Notes under the pieces: generated by a model | Database searches by the model: none | What the model was told of the DNA's origin: nothing | What the model saw: only the letters and a program-made list of their open reading frames with translations | Assembly (NCBI RefSeq): GCF_000378605.1 | Contig: NZ_KB905156.1 | Span: 911,209 to 975,208, forward strand | Direction: 5' to 3' | Source: Thioalkalivibrio sp. ALJ21 | Lineage (GTDB): Bacteria > Pseudomonadota > Gammaproteobacteria > Ectothiorhodospirales > Ectothiorhodospiraceae | DNA length: 64,000 bases | Part shown: piece after piece, positions 10,683 to 19,335 of the stretch | Layout: every line of letters starts with the position of its first letter | Numbering within the stretch: the first letter of the stretch is position 1 | Position numbers and translations under genes: made by a program

Positions 10683-12364
10683 TCGGTCAGGTGGCGTTTC
10701 AGCCACTCGAGTTCGTCTTCCGACCACTCCGTGGCCGTCACCGCCTGCCAGCTGTCAATGTAGTGCTCGGTGGCATAGACATGTCCGTAGCCACGCGGGG
10801 CGGCATCGCCGATGGCCACGTCCACGGCCAGCTGCAGCATGGTGACGACCGGGTACCAGGTCAGGTCTGGCGAGACATCCGGGCCGCGCGGTGACTGCAT
10901 CCACTCGGGCTTGCGGTACAGCGCCTGCGGCTCGAAGAAGGTGATCGGGTCGCTTGCGTACTGCAGGTAGACGATGCGCATCGGACCCCAGGAGGCACCG
11001 GGGATGTCGAGGTGGTTTTGCTGATTGGTGAAGCGCACCACCGAGCTGTCGCGAAAACGCGGCAGCCACGCCGGGGAATCCGGCTGACGCTGGCGCGTGA
11101 TGTCGCGCCAGGTTTCGCTGCGGAAGGGTGGCCCTGCCCACAGCGCACCGTTGAACGGGTCGCCGATCACGTCGTACAGGTCCGCCGCGCGTTCGGAGTT
11201 CAGCGCCCCCAGGCTCAGGCCATAGAGGTAAAGCTCCGGGCGTGCATCTGCGGGGAGCTGTTTCCAGTAGCTGTAGATCTCCGCGAACACGGCCTGGGCC
11301 GTTTCGTGGCCGTACTGGGATTCCGACATCAGCGACAGCCAGCTCGGCAGGTAGGAGTACTGCACGGCGACGGTTGCGATGTCGCCGTTATGCAGGTACT
11401 CCACCGGCGCGATTGCGCGGTTGTCCACCCAGCCGCGCCCGGTCGGTGTCGCCAGGATCAGAACCGAGCGGTCGAAGGCATCCACCCGCAGCAGTTCCTG
11501 CAGGGCCAGGCGGGCCCGTTCCTCGATTTCCTCGGCCGCATTCAGCCCGACGTACACCCGAATTGGATCCAGGGCCTCTTCACCGGTAAAGTCCGCGATG
11601 TCGGCCGCAGCCGGGGCGTCGTTGACGAAACGCTGGCCCTGACGACCCAGGCCTTCTTCCCAGGAGATCAGCGACTCGGTACTGCCCGTTCGGGAGGGGT
11701 TGGTTGGCTGCTCGGCCCCGGGGTACTCGCGTACGTCGAACTGTTGAAAGCTGCGATCGGCTGTGCGCAGGCCGTACTCCAGCACGACGCCGTCGATTAC
11801 GGCCCAGAAAACCGCCGCGGCCGCCACCACACCGATCACGTTCGACAGCCGGCGCGGGATGAAACGCCGCAGGTGCTGCGCGAGAAAGCGCACCAGCAAC
11901 TGGAACAGCCGGGCGACGGCCAGGGTCGCTGCGAACACGGCCGCGGCGATCAGCCCCAGGCGGACCGGGAAGCCCCCGTCCACCGGCTCCTGATCCATCA
12001 GCTCGCGGATGGTGTTCTGCCACTCGGTGGCCTGCCACAGAAAGGCCAGCACGATCAGTGCGGCCCCGCCGCCGGCGATCAGCACCAGGGTGTTGTGTAC
12101 GCGCTCGCTGGGCTCGGGAAGCTCCAGGTAGGACCACAGCCAGTGGAAAAATACACCCAGCCCGTAGCCCGCGGCCAGCGACAGACCGGACAGGATGCCC
12201 TGCACGTCGTCGGTACGCGGGATCAGGCTCGGGGTCAGCGAGGCGGCGAAGAACAGCGTGGCCAGAATCAGCCCCGGGATGGACAGCGACCCCAGGACAC
12301 GGGTGGCCCAGCCGGGCCAGATAAAGCGCCGCAGGCGGGTTTGCAGACGGGCGACGACAGACAT
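10679..12364 (-). CDS. Membrane-anchored alpha/beta-hydrolase family protein
   Basis: The first roughly 200 residues hold several transmembrane helices, beginning with a segment around LSIPGLILATLFFAASL. The C-terminal half is an alpha/beta-hydrolase with the nucleophile elbow GLSLGA (LYLYGLSLGALNSE). This arrangement matches the Abhydrolase_9 N- and C-domain family of uncharacterised membrane proteins. I chose the ATG at 12364, which has GAAGGA 12-13 bases upstream. In-frame ATGs at 12400 and 12427 are alternatives. Its substrate is unknown. Confidence 0.82.
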   Translation of the reverse strand: MSVVARLQTRLRRFIWPGWATRVLGSLSIPGLILATLFFAASLTPSLIPRTDDVQGILSGLSLAAGYGLGVFFHWLWSYLELPEPSERVHNTLVLIAGGGAALIVLAFLWQATEWQNTIRELMDQEPVDGGFPVRLGLIAAAVFAATLAVARLFQLLVRFLAQHLRRFIPRRLSNVIGVVAAAAVFWAVIDGVVLEYGLRTADRSFQQFDVREYPGAEQPTNPSRTGSTESLISWEEGLGRQGQRFVNDAPAAADIADFTGEEALDPIRVYVGLNAAEEIEERARLALQELLRVDAFDRSVLILATPTGRGWVDNRAIAPVEYLHNGDIATVAVQYSYLPSWLSLMSESQYGHETAQAVFAEIYSYWKQLPADARPELYLYGLSLGALNSERAADLYDVIGDPFNGALWAGPPFRSETWRDITRQRQPDSPAWLPRFRDSSVVRFTNQQNHLDIPGASWGPMRIVYLQYASDPITFFEPQALYRKPEWMQSPRGPDVSPDLTWYPVVTMLQLAVDVAIGDAAPRGYGHVYATEHYIDSWQAVTATEWSEDELEWLKRHLTD

Positions 12365-12460
12365 CGCGTGCGCGGTTCCTTCGCGGATGGAAAGCCTCAT
12401 CCTGTCTGGCCCACGGGACGGGTTCAAGTCTCCGCGGTGAAGCCCCGTTTGCTCTGGGAA

Positions 12461-12880
12461 CTATTGACCGTTATGGCGCTGTTCGAGTGTATGCCGCTGG
12501 CGAAAGCGAAAGGTCGCTTCGACCATACGCAGGGCCACACCGAACAGGGCCACCTGCAGTAGCAGGCCTCCTGTCGCCGCTCCGGCCGCCAGGCCGGTGG
12601 CCAGTCCAAGCGCCATCAGCAGCATCAGGAGCGTGGCGGCGATGCGGCTGCGCAGCCAGCCGCCGATGACGGCGAGCAGTGCGACCAGGGTCCCCTCCAG
12701 CATCGTCGGGGTGTGCTGCATCAGCAGGCCGAGTGCGACGACGACCGCACCGGCGAGCGCCAGCACCCAGCCGGCGACCCGGGCCAGTCGCTGTGCCTTT
12801 TCCACTTCGTCGACCGTTTGCAGCAGAAGCCAGAGATCGGCGCCGGCCCCGGCCCAGTGGCGTGAAAGTGAGTGCTTCAT
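12461..12880 (-). CDS. Small hypothetical membrane protein
   Basis: I do not recognise this 139-residue protein. A short soluble N-terminus with a helical TVDEVEKAQRLARV segment is followed by three to four hydrophobic helices, then a basic tail (FRFRQRHTLEQRHN). The ATG at 12880 is preferred over 12895. It lies 96 bases upstream of the alpha/beta-hydrolase gene on the same strand and may be cotranscribed with it. Confidence 0.6.
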   Translation of the reverse strand: MKHSLSRHWAGAGADLWLLLQTVDEVEKAQRLARVAGWVLALAGAVVVALGLLMQHTPTMLEGTLVALLAVIGGWLRSRIAATLLMLLMALGLATGLAAGAATGGLLLQVALFGVALRMVEATFRFRQRHTLEQRHNGQ

Positions 12881-12969
12881 CGCGCCAGCGTACAACGCGA
12901 AGGTGACGGTTCTGTGACAAGCGGTTTGCGCAATTAAACCAGCGTCTCCTTCAGGACTATTCCGGCTGG

Positions 12970-13002
12970 CGGGTCTCCGGACCGTCTCTGTCCGGAGACC
13001 CG
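12970..13002. terminator. Thirteen-base perfect inverted repeat downstream of the DUF302 gene
   Basis: CGGGTCTCCGGAC and GTCCGGAGACCCG form an uninterrupted 13-base stem around a seven-base loop. It is about 50 bases past the end of the minus-strand DUF302 gene and probably ends that operon. There is no T-run, so a binding-site or mRNA-stabilising role is also possible. Confidence 0.5.
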
Positions 13003-13051
13003 TGCCTGTGGCCAGGCGTGGGCCGCACCGCCGCGGATCGTTGGCGTATGG

Positions 13052-13534
13052 CTACGGCTCATTGCCTTGCGGGCGCGGCCCCAGGGCATGGTCCAGCAGT
13101 GTCTCGAAGGCCGGCTCGGCGCGTTCCACTGCCCGCTCCAGACTCGGATGCGGCTGTAGCGTGGTCATGAATTTCGGGTGCAGCATCGAGAGTTTCGTGT
13201 TGCCGTTCTCCTCGTACAGGCCGACATGGCCGCAGGGCATCATTGCGCCGACGTGCAGACCGGCATCCACGATGTCCGGGCCGAGTGGCAGATAGCAGAC
13301 CTTCAGGGCCGTGATGTCGCCACCGGCCAGGCCAAATTCGGCCAGAAAGATCCAGTCCTCCTCGTTCTCGGCAAACTCGCGAATGGTCCGTGCCAGTTCC
13401 TCGCGGGACTGTTCGGCGTCGTGAATGATGAAGTGGTCGTCGGGTTCGGCGGCAATCGCCGGGGCGGTCAGGGCCAGGGTCGCGGCGACCGCGGCAGGCA
13501 GCGCAAGGGCTGTGATGGGTGAATGGGTTTTCAT
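13052..13534 (-). CDS. Periplasmic DUF302 family protein
   Basis: This is a 160-residue exported protein. The signal peptide runs to about residue 28 (APAIAAE). The rest is a DUF302 domain, a small alpha/beta fold of unknown function often found in sulfur-oxidising and other chemolithotrophic bacteria. It retains typical elements such as KVCYLPLGPDIVDAGLHVGAMMPCGHVGLYE split across its core, with two cysteines. AAAGGAGGAA lies just before the ATG. It is the last gene of the AraC/methyltransferase/globin cluster, 20 bases after the globin gene. Confidence 0.82.
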   Translation of the reverse strand: MKTHSPITALALPAAVAATLALTAPAIAAEPDDHFIIHDAEQSREELARTIREFAENEEDWIFLAEFGLAGGDITALKVCYLPLGPDIVDAGLHVGAMMPCGHVGLYEENGNTKLSMLHPKFMTTLQPHPSLERAVERAEPAFETLLDHALGPRPQGNEP

Positions 13535-13554
13535 GGTTCGTTCCTCCTTTGGTG

Positions 13555-13917
13555 TCAGACCCGCACAATCTCCGGCTTCAGCGACCAGGAGATCATCAGC
13601 AGTTCCTCCTTTTCGCGCTGGCCGACCCCGTGTTCATCCAGGGCCTCGACGATGTCGTCGACCACCGCGACGAATTCCTCCTCGCTGATGTTCATGCCGC
13701 GATGGGTGGTCAGCATGTCGCGTCCGCTGTAGGCCTGCGGCCCACCGGTGCCGTTGCAGATGAATTCGGTCACCAGACGGATCACGTCATTGCGATCTGC
13801 GTCGACGTAGCGGTTGCGGATGGTGGTGTTCTGCGTGTGCTTGTCGAAGATGGTGCTGGCGAGTTCGTGGATGCGTGCCTCGCCGCCCAGGCGTTCGTAG
13901 AGACTTGTGTCGGTCAT
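13555..13917 (-). CDS. Group I truncated haemoglobin
   Basis: This 120-residue 2/2 globin binds haem. Relatives bind O2, detoxify NO or sense gases. The proximal His is H72 in the MLTTHRGMNIS segment, preceded by the family pattern GTGGPQAYSGRDM. The start is the ATG at 13917, with GAGGAGGGAT upstream. The ligand-side region (IFDKHTQN) lacks the usual B10 tyrosine, which may change O2/NO chemistry. It is 20 bases from both neighbours in an apparent operon with a methyltransferase and a DUF302 protein. Confidence 0.88.
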   Translation of the reverse strand: MTDTSLYERLGGEARIHELASTIFDKHTQNTTIRNRYVDADRNDVIRLVTEFICNGTGGPQAYSGRDMLTTHRGMNISEEEFVAVVDDIVEALDEHGVGQREKEELLMISWSLKPEIVRV

Positions 13918-13937
13918 GGTGATCCCTCCTCGCGGGG

Positions 13938-15026
13938 TTATCGGGTGGCCACGTACCAGTTGTTCTGTGGGTCGTGGGGGAGTCGATGGACCTGGATGTC
14001 GTGAAAGCCGGCGCGCGCCAGGTACTCGCGGGCCCGGGGTTCGCCCCACATCGCGCCCAGCCCCGGGCCGCCCTGGGCGAGCGATACCGGCATGCAGTGC
14101 ATGCAGGAGACGGTGTAGAGGAAGGGACCGAGGGGGTGGTCGAGATCGCCGTGGATCGCGCCGGAGCCGCGAATGTCCTGCATCAGGTAGATCCCCTCGG
14201 GCGCGAGCGCGCGGTGGATGCCTTGCAGGACCGCCAGCGGATCGGCCTGGTCGTGGATGGCGTCGAAAGTGGTGATCAGGTCGAACTGGCGCGCCGGCAC
14301 GTGGCGTTCCAGCGCCGCGGCATCCGCCTGGATGAATACCACGTTGTCCAGGCCGATGGTCTGCATCTCGGCACGGGCCTGCTCGATGGCCTCCGCCGAC
14401 AGGTCGAGCCCCGTGAACTCGCTGCGGGGGTAGAGCATCGCCAGCCGGTTGAGGGTGCGTCCTCTGCCACAGCCGACATCCAGTACGCGGATGCCGCGCT
14501 CGAGATGATCGGTCAGGCCCGGCACCAGCAGCAGGATGTCGCTCTCCAGCGACGACAGGACAGACTGGCCGCTGTCCTCGGCCATCACCTCGTGGAAGCG
14601 GACGTAGTGTTCGTATCCGATGCCTTCGCCGGTATGGAAGGCGTTCACGATCCGGTCCTCCACACCGCCCAGCAGGCCGATGTACTGGGCGAACACCGCC
14701 AGGTTGTCGGCCGCGGCGGCCCGGGTCAGGCAGGCGGCATGCGCTGCAGGCAGGGCGAAGCGCGGGCCCTCCGGATCCACGGTGACGAAGCCGCCGGTGG
14801 CCATCGCGCCGAGCCATTCGCGCACGTAGCGCGGGTTGAGGCCCGCGGCCGTGGCTATCTCCTCCGAGGTTGCGGCGGGGCGGTCGCGCATCTGGTCGAA
14901 CAGCCCGGTGCGATGTCCGACCGAGAGCATCAGACACAATGCGCCGTGGTTCAGCACCTCGATCAGGTGCTCGCCGAAGGCCTCGGCAGTCCGTGGCGTT
15001 GCTCTGGTTTGCGGGACGGAAGACAT
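13938..15026 (-). CDS. SAM-dependent methyltransferase with N-terminal winged helix (Rv2258c-like)
   Basis: The 362-residue protein has an N-terminal winged-helix dimerisation domain of the Rv2258c-like type (TGLFDQM ... YVREWLGAMATGGF, about 40-85). A class I Rossmann methyltransferase domain follows. The SAM-binding motif is VLDVGCGRGRTL near residue 185, followed by the acidic GLDLS and DLITTFDAIHD strand. A CMHCM cysteine/histidine pair near 310 may bind metal. It lies between the AraC regulator and the globin gene. The substrate is unknown; family members methylate small molecules such as natural products. Confidence 0.85.
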   Translation of the reverse strand: MSSVPQTRATPRTAEAFGEHLIEVLNHGALCLMLSVGHRTGLFDQMRDRPAATSEEIATAAGLNPRYVREWLGAMATGGFVTVDPEGPRFALPAAHAACLTRAAAADNLAVFAQYIGLLGGVEDRIVNAFHTGEGIGYEHYVRFHEVMAEDSGQSVLSSLESDILLLVPGLTDHLERGIRVLDVGCGRGRTLNRLAMLYPRSEFTGLDLSAEAIEQARAEMQTIGLDNVVFIQADAAALERHVPARQFDLITTFDAIHDQADPLAVLQGIHRALAPEGIYLMQDIRGSGAIHGDLDHPLGPFLYTVSCMHCMPVSLAQGGPGLGAMWGEPRAREYLARAGFHDIQVHRLPHDPQNNWYVATR

Positions 15027-15189
15027 GGACCGGCCTCGGGGTGGCGCCGGATGGCTTTGTCTCGAGCCTAGGAGGCGGGGCCGCCCCGCGCGGTTACAAA
15101 CTTGCGCCGGATGGCGCTTTCTTGCGGCAAATGCCCCGCCGCTGGCGAGTGGGTCAGGTCGAGGCTGGCGCCGGAAAGGCCGTGTGGCC

Positions 15190-16083
15190 TTAAGTGGCGC
15201 TGCCCGTGTGGAGGCGCCGGTAGGCGGCCGGACTTGCGCCGAAGGCTCGGCGGAAGTGGCGGGCCAGCTGCTGCGGCGAGTACCCGGTCGCGCTGGCGAT
15301 CTCGGTCACGCTTAGCGGGCTGTCGGCCAGCAGGTCGCGGGCCCGTTCCAGACGCAGGCGCGTAAGGTACCGATGCGGCGGCAGGCCGTGCGTCTCGCGA
15401 AAGGCGCGCGCGAAGTGCCAGGGCGACAGCCCCGCCAGGGCGGCCAGATCGCCCAGTGTGACGCGGTGATCCAGATGGCCGCGCATGTACTCGATGACGC
15501 GTGCCGACTGGTGCGGCGCGAGGCCGGCGCGGCGCGCCTCCAGCTCCTGGTGCTGATCCGCGAGACGGGCAAGGCGCACAACCAGCACCGCGATCATGCT
15601 CTCCACGAACAGACGTGCGGCCGGATCCTGCCGCCCCATCTCCTGCCAAAGGGCCGCCAGGGCCTGACTCACCAGAGGGTCGGCCTGTGTGCGGGTATGA
15701 AGCGGGCCAAAGTCCAGCGGGTCATCGGAGTCGCGTTCCAGACAGGCGCGGGCGAGCCCCGCTGGTATACCGACAAAACGCATCCTGGCGGGGTCGTGCA
15801 TTTGGCAGTAAGTAGGGACGTTCGGTGGGATCACCACGAACTCCTTCAGGTCTGCCCAGCCGGAAAAAGCCCCGGCGCCGATGTCGCACCGAAAGCGAAA
15901 GGGCGCCCCGCGGGTGTCGCTAATCATCAACTCGCGCACCGGCGGCGTGCTCATGCGGCCCGGCGGGTGGGCGTTCTCAATCATCGGGATCGGCGGGGTT
16001 TCGCGCGCGCGGACCTCCTGCAGGAACGGCGCCTCGCGCCCCCGCGCAAAGAAGTCGAGCATACCGGCCGTTTGTTGTGGCAT
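15190..16083 (-). CDS. AraC-family transcriptional regulator
   Basis: This 297-residue regulator has a cupin-like N-terminal ligand domain (about 30-170). The C-terminal double helix-turn-helix DNA-binding domain runs about 195-295 (TLGDLAALAGLSPWHFARAF and SVTEIASATGYSPQQLARHF). I chose the ATG at 16083; a GTG at 16092 is also possible. It is the first gene of a same-strand run leading to a methyltransferase, a globin and a DUF302 protein, and is its likely regulator, acting through the 163-base gap at 15027-15189. Confidence 0.88.
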   Translation of the reverse strand: MPQQTAGMLDFFARGREAPFLQEVRARETPPIPMIENAHPPGRMSTPPVRELMISDTRGAPFRFRCDIGAGAFSGWADLKEFVVIPPNVPTYCQMHDPARMRFVGIPAGLARACLERDSDDPLDFGPLHTRTQADPLVSQALAALWQEMGRQDPAARLFVESMIAVLVVRLARLADQHQELEARRAGLAPHQSARVIEYMRGHLDHRVTLGDLAALAGLSPWHFARAFRETHGLPPHRYLTRLRLERARDLLADSPLSVTEIASATGYSPQQLARHFRRAFGASPAAYRRLHTGSAT

Positions 16084-16172
16084 CGCCTGCACCCCGCAGC
16101 TTTAGCTTATAGGCCACGGCGAGCCGGCTATCCACTTGTGCCGTGTCGTGCTGTGCGCCGCGCGACGGGGTA

Positions 16173-16571
16173 TCAGCGGTAGACCCGCACCTCCTGATTC
16201 CGGCCCTCCACGCCGCGGTTGGCGCAGAATTCCTGTACATGGCCGTCGGCGTAGCGGATTTCCACGTTGAAGCCGGCCCCGGGCGGGTGGTTAAGGGCCA
16301 CACGGCGGCGTTCTCCGGGTCCGATCTCGCCCTCGCGCAGTGACGACTCGGACAGGTCGTGTCCGAAGTCGAAATGAACAGCGCGGATGGCGATCTCGCT
16401 GTCATTGTGCAGGGTGACCATCAGGACCCCTTCGGGCGGCCCTGGCTCGACGCCCCAGTGCACCATTCCGGCGCCCGCGCCCAGCCCGAGCAGGAACAGC
16501 CAGGCAGCGGGCTTGCGCAGGGCATCCACCACGATCTCGTCCCAGCTGCGGTGTGGTATTTCCTGGTCCAC
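16173..16571 (-). CDS. Hypothetical single-pass membrane protein
   Basis: I do not recognise this 132-residue protein. A cytosolic N-terminus precedes one transmembrane helix (AAWLFLLGLGAGAGMV). A beta-rich C-terminal domain follows, predicted to lie outside the cytosol, with an NRGVEGRNQE segment and one cysteine. I chose the GTG at 16571 because GGAG lies five bases upstream. A TTG at 16589 would add six residues. It is a single gene between the AraC gene and budA on the same strand. Confidence 0.55.
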   Translation of the reverse strand: MDQEIPHRSWDEIVVDALRKPAAWLFLLGLGAGAGMVHWGVEPGPPEGVLMVTLHNDSEIAIRAVHFDFGHDLSESSLREGEIGPGERRRVALNHPPGAGFNVEIRYADGHVQEFCANRGVEGRNQEVRVYR

Positions 16572-16650
16572 GGGCGCTCCGATTGCCAATTAATAAGTAA
16601 ATCCTAATGTTCGGAGCGGGCGCAGGCAAAGGCGCGTGTGAACGGTCAGG

Positions 16651-17463
16651 TCAGTGTTCGGCCTCGTTCAGGTCCTCGGATGTGTCTCGCGACAGGTCCG
16701 CGGTCAGATAGTCCAGTGTCATGGGCAGGCCCAGATCCACGCGCGGGAGGTGCTGCAGGGCGATGCGGATGGATCGCGGGCGGGCCTCCAGCAGGTGGCC
16801 GCCACAGCGGCGGTCGGCGTCCACGAAATGCAGATGGTAGCCGGGCACCGCGACCGACTGCATGAACGCGGGGGTCCAGAAGCCGGCCATCGAACCCTCG
16901 ATGCCCTCGAATTCGTACTCTGGCTGCTCGCGGGCAACCTCCACCAGCGGCCGGTAGGCGTCCTGGCGCGGGACCGAGCGGGTGCGTACATAATCGAACA
17001 CGCCGTCCAGCCGGATCGCGTAGACCATGTTGTGCGACGGGATCAGGCGGTCGAACAGGGCGAGCAGCCCGTCGTAGTCCATCGGGGTGTCGATGGTTTC
17101 CTCGCTCCACGGGCGAAAGCGCGTGACGCAGGCGAAGGGCGTGCGCGTCTCCGGGGTGACCGCGTAGGCCCGGCCGTCCGAGCGCAGCTGGAAGACCTCT
17201 CCGTCCAGGACCACCATCTCGCCGTCGAGGTCATTGAAGGTACCCAGCCCGAAATCGCCACGATCGAGGATGTCGGCGATCGTCGTGTCCTCACGATAAA
17301 GCCCCTCGACCAGGGCGTTTACCGGCGCCGAGACATAGAGGCTGGCGGCGCTCGCCGGCGTATCCAGCCAGCGCTCGAGCAGGGCCTGCGGGTCCTGGCC
17401 TTCGCGGCGGGCACGGGCGCTCAGGCGTTCCATCAGGTCATTGGGTAAATCGTTACGGGGCAT
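16651..17463 (-). CDS. budA: Alpha-acetolactate decarboxylase
   Basis: The enzyme converts alpha-acetolactate to acetoin, diverting it from valine/leucine synthesis. The three zinc ligands are visible as H210, H212 and H223 in the GYHLHFVDADRRCGGH stretch, with the preceding Glu-rich VAREQPEYEFEGIEG region. At 270 residues it is slightly longer than typical (about 240-260) because of an N-terminal helical extension. No acetolactate synthase or butanediol dehydrogenase is adjacent. It is divergent from gshA over a 147-base spacer. Confidence 0.92.
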   Translation of the reverse strand: MPRNDLPNDLMERLSARARREGQDPQALLERWLDTPASAASLYVSAPVNALVEGLYREDTTIADILDRGDFGLGTFNDLDGEMVVLDGEVFQLRSDGRAYAVTPETRTPFACVTRFRPWSEETIDTPMDYDGLLALFDRLIPSHNMVYAIRLDGVFDYVRTRSVPRQDAYRPLVEVAREQPEYEFEGIEGSMAGFWTPAFMQSVAVPGYHLHFVDADRRCGGHLLEARPRSIRIALQHLPRVDLGLPMTLDYLTADLSRDTSEDLNEAEH

Positions 17464-17610
17464 CTCGGTGGCTTCCGGTCAGCACAAATAGTTGTCGGCA
17501 AGGTTGCGCGGGCGTCGGGCTTCCCGCAACCCCGTGCCGGTTGCATGTGACCCCGGGGGCGCATTCCGGTATGTTCGCCGGGTTTGCAGACAGGCAGGAA
17601 ACGCACCCCA

Positions 17611-19197
17611 GTGGGAACCGACGAACGCAATCTGCAGGGACTGGTCGCGCAGTTGGCGGAGCGCCTGGCGGGCACCGGCCTGCACGGGCGCATTGGTCTG
17701 GAGAAAGAAACGCTGCGCGTCGGCCCGCAAGGGTCGCCGGCCCTAACCCCGCACCCAGTAGCACTGGGATCGGCGCTGACCCACCCGAATATCACGACGG
17801 ACTACTCCGAGGCCCTGCTGGAGCTGGTCACCCCGCCATTCGACGATGTGCGCGAGACGCTGGGTTTTCTGCACGACCTGCAGGCCTTCGCCGCGGCCAA
17901 TGTCGGCGACGAGACCCTGTGGTCCACCTCCATGCCCTGCGTGACCGCAGACGACAATGCGATCCCGGTCGCGCAGTACGGCACGTCCAACGCCGGACGC
18001 ATGAAGACCGTTTACCGCATCGGTCTGGGGCACCGTTACGGGCGCAAGATGCAGGTGATTGCCGGGGTGCACTTCAATTACTCCCCGCGTCCCGAGTTCT
18101 GGCCCGCGCTCGCACAGGTGCTGGGCGAGCACGACGACCGTGCGTTCCGCGACGAGCGCATGATGGGCATGATCCGCAACCTGCTGCGCTTCGGCTGGCT
18201 GGTGCCGTATCTGTTCGGGGCCTCGCCGGCGGTGTGCAATTCCTTCCTCGAGGGCCACGGCGCGGTGCTGGAGGACTTTGACGACGACACCTCCTACCTC
18301 CCGCACGCCACCAGCCTGCGCATGGGTGACATCGGCTACACCAACCGCAAGGAGGCGGACACCGGCATCAAGGCGGACTACAACTCGCTGGCCGGCTATG
18401 TCGAGTCGCTGCGCTGCGCGATCAATACGCCCAGCCCGGAGTGGGAGCGCATCGGCGTGAAGGTCGACGGCGAATACCGCCAGCTGAACGCCAACATCCT
18501 GCAGATCGAGAACGAGTACTACTCCACCGTACGCCCGAAGCAGCCGCTGGAGCGCTTCGAGAAGCCCACTGATGCACTGGAGGCACGCGGGATCGAGTAC
18601 GTCGAACTGCGCTCGGTGGACATCAACGCGCAGCACCCGCTGGGGGTGGACGAGACCCAGCTGCGTTTTCTCGAGGTATTCGCCCTGGCCTGCCTGCTGC
18701 AGCCGAGCCCCTTGCTGGAGCCGGGCGAGCTGGACGCAATCGATGCCAACCTGCTGGACGTGGCGCACTACGGCCGGCGTCCGGGGCTTGTGCTGCGCCG
18801 CCCCGATGGAGAGGTCGCGCTGCAGAACTGGGCGCGCGAGCTGCTGGCCCTGATGCGCCCGGTCGCCACGATCCTCGATCAGGAACTGCCGGGCGACCCA
18901 TACCGCCGTGCATTGAGCGAGCAGTGGGGCAAGGTCGAACAGGCCGATCTGACTCCCTCGGCGCGCATGCTGGAGGACATGATGGCGCGCGAGGAGGGCT
19001 TCTACCGCTACGCCAGCCGCCTGTCCGCGCAGCACCGCGAGGCGTTTCGCTTCAACGGTCCGCTGCCGCGCGCCGAGACGCTGGAGGCCCTGGCGCGCCA
19101 GAGCCTGGCGGAGCAGGCCGCGATCGAGGCCGCCGATACCCTGGACTTCGATACCTTCCTTGCCCGCTACTTCGACGGCACGCTGCGTGCCTCCTGA
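17611..19197 (+). CDS. gshA: Glutamate-cysteine ligase (GshA, E. coli type)
   Basis: The enzyme catalyses the first, ATP-dependent step of glutathione synthesis, forming gamma-glutamylcysteine. At 528 residues it matches the proteobacterial type I family (E. coli 518), with the N-terminal GLEKETLRV segment, ITTDYSEALLELVTP, and FNYSPRPEFW. I chose the GTG at 17611, with AGGAA ten bases upstream; an upstream TTG at 17584 is less likely. The next gene is a glutathione-dependent reductase, consistent with glutathione metabolism. Confidence 0.95.
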   Translation: MGTDERNLQGLVAQLAERLAGTGLHGRIGLEKETLRVGPQGSPALTPHPVALGSALTHPNITTDYSEALLELVTPPFDDVRETLGFLHDLQAFAAANVGDETLWSTSMPCVTADDNAIPVAQYGTSNAGRMKTVYRIGLGHRYGRKMQVIAGVHFNYSPRPEFWPALAQVLGEHDDRAFRDERMMGMIRNLLRFGWLVPYLFGASPAVCNSFLEGHGAVLEDFDDDTSYLPHATSLRMGDIGYTNRKEADTGIKADYNSLAGYVESLRCAINTPSPEWERIGVKVDGEYRQLNANILQIENEYYSTVRPKQPLERFEKPTDALEARGIEYVELRSVDINAQHPLGVDETQLRFLEVFALACLLQPSPLLEPGELDAIDANLLDVAHYGRRPGLVLRRPDGEVALQNWARELLALMRPVATILDQELPGDPYRRALSEQWGKVEQADLTPSARMLEDMMAREEGFYRYASRLSAQHREAFRFNGPLPRAETLEALARQSLAEQAAIEAADTLDFDTFLARYFDGTLRAS

Positions 19198-19335
19198 GCC
19201 TCAGCGTTTTGTTGCTGATTCGATATTTTCGAATCTTCAAGCGGAAATAACGCGATTTATCTCCGAATTTTTCGACAGGATAATCAAACCCATCATCCGT
19301 AACGGTGGCGGCTGGACCGCTACAGAGGGAACCCC

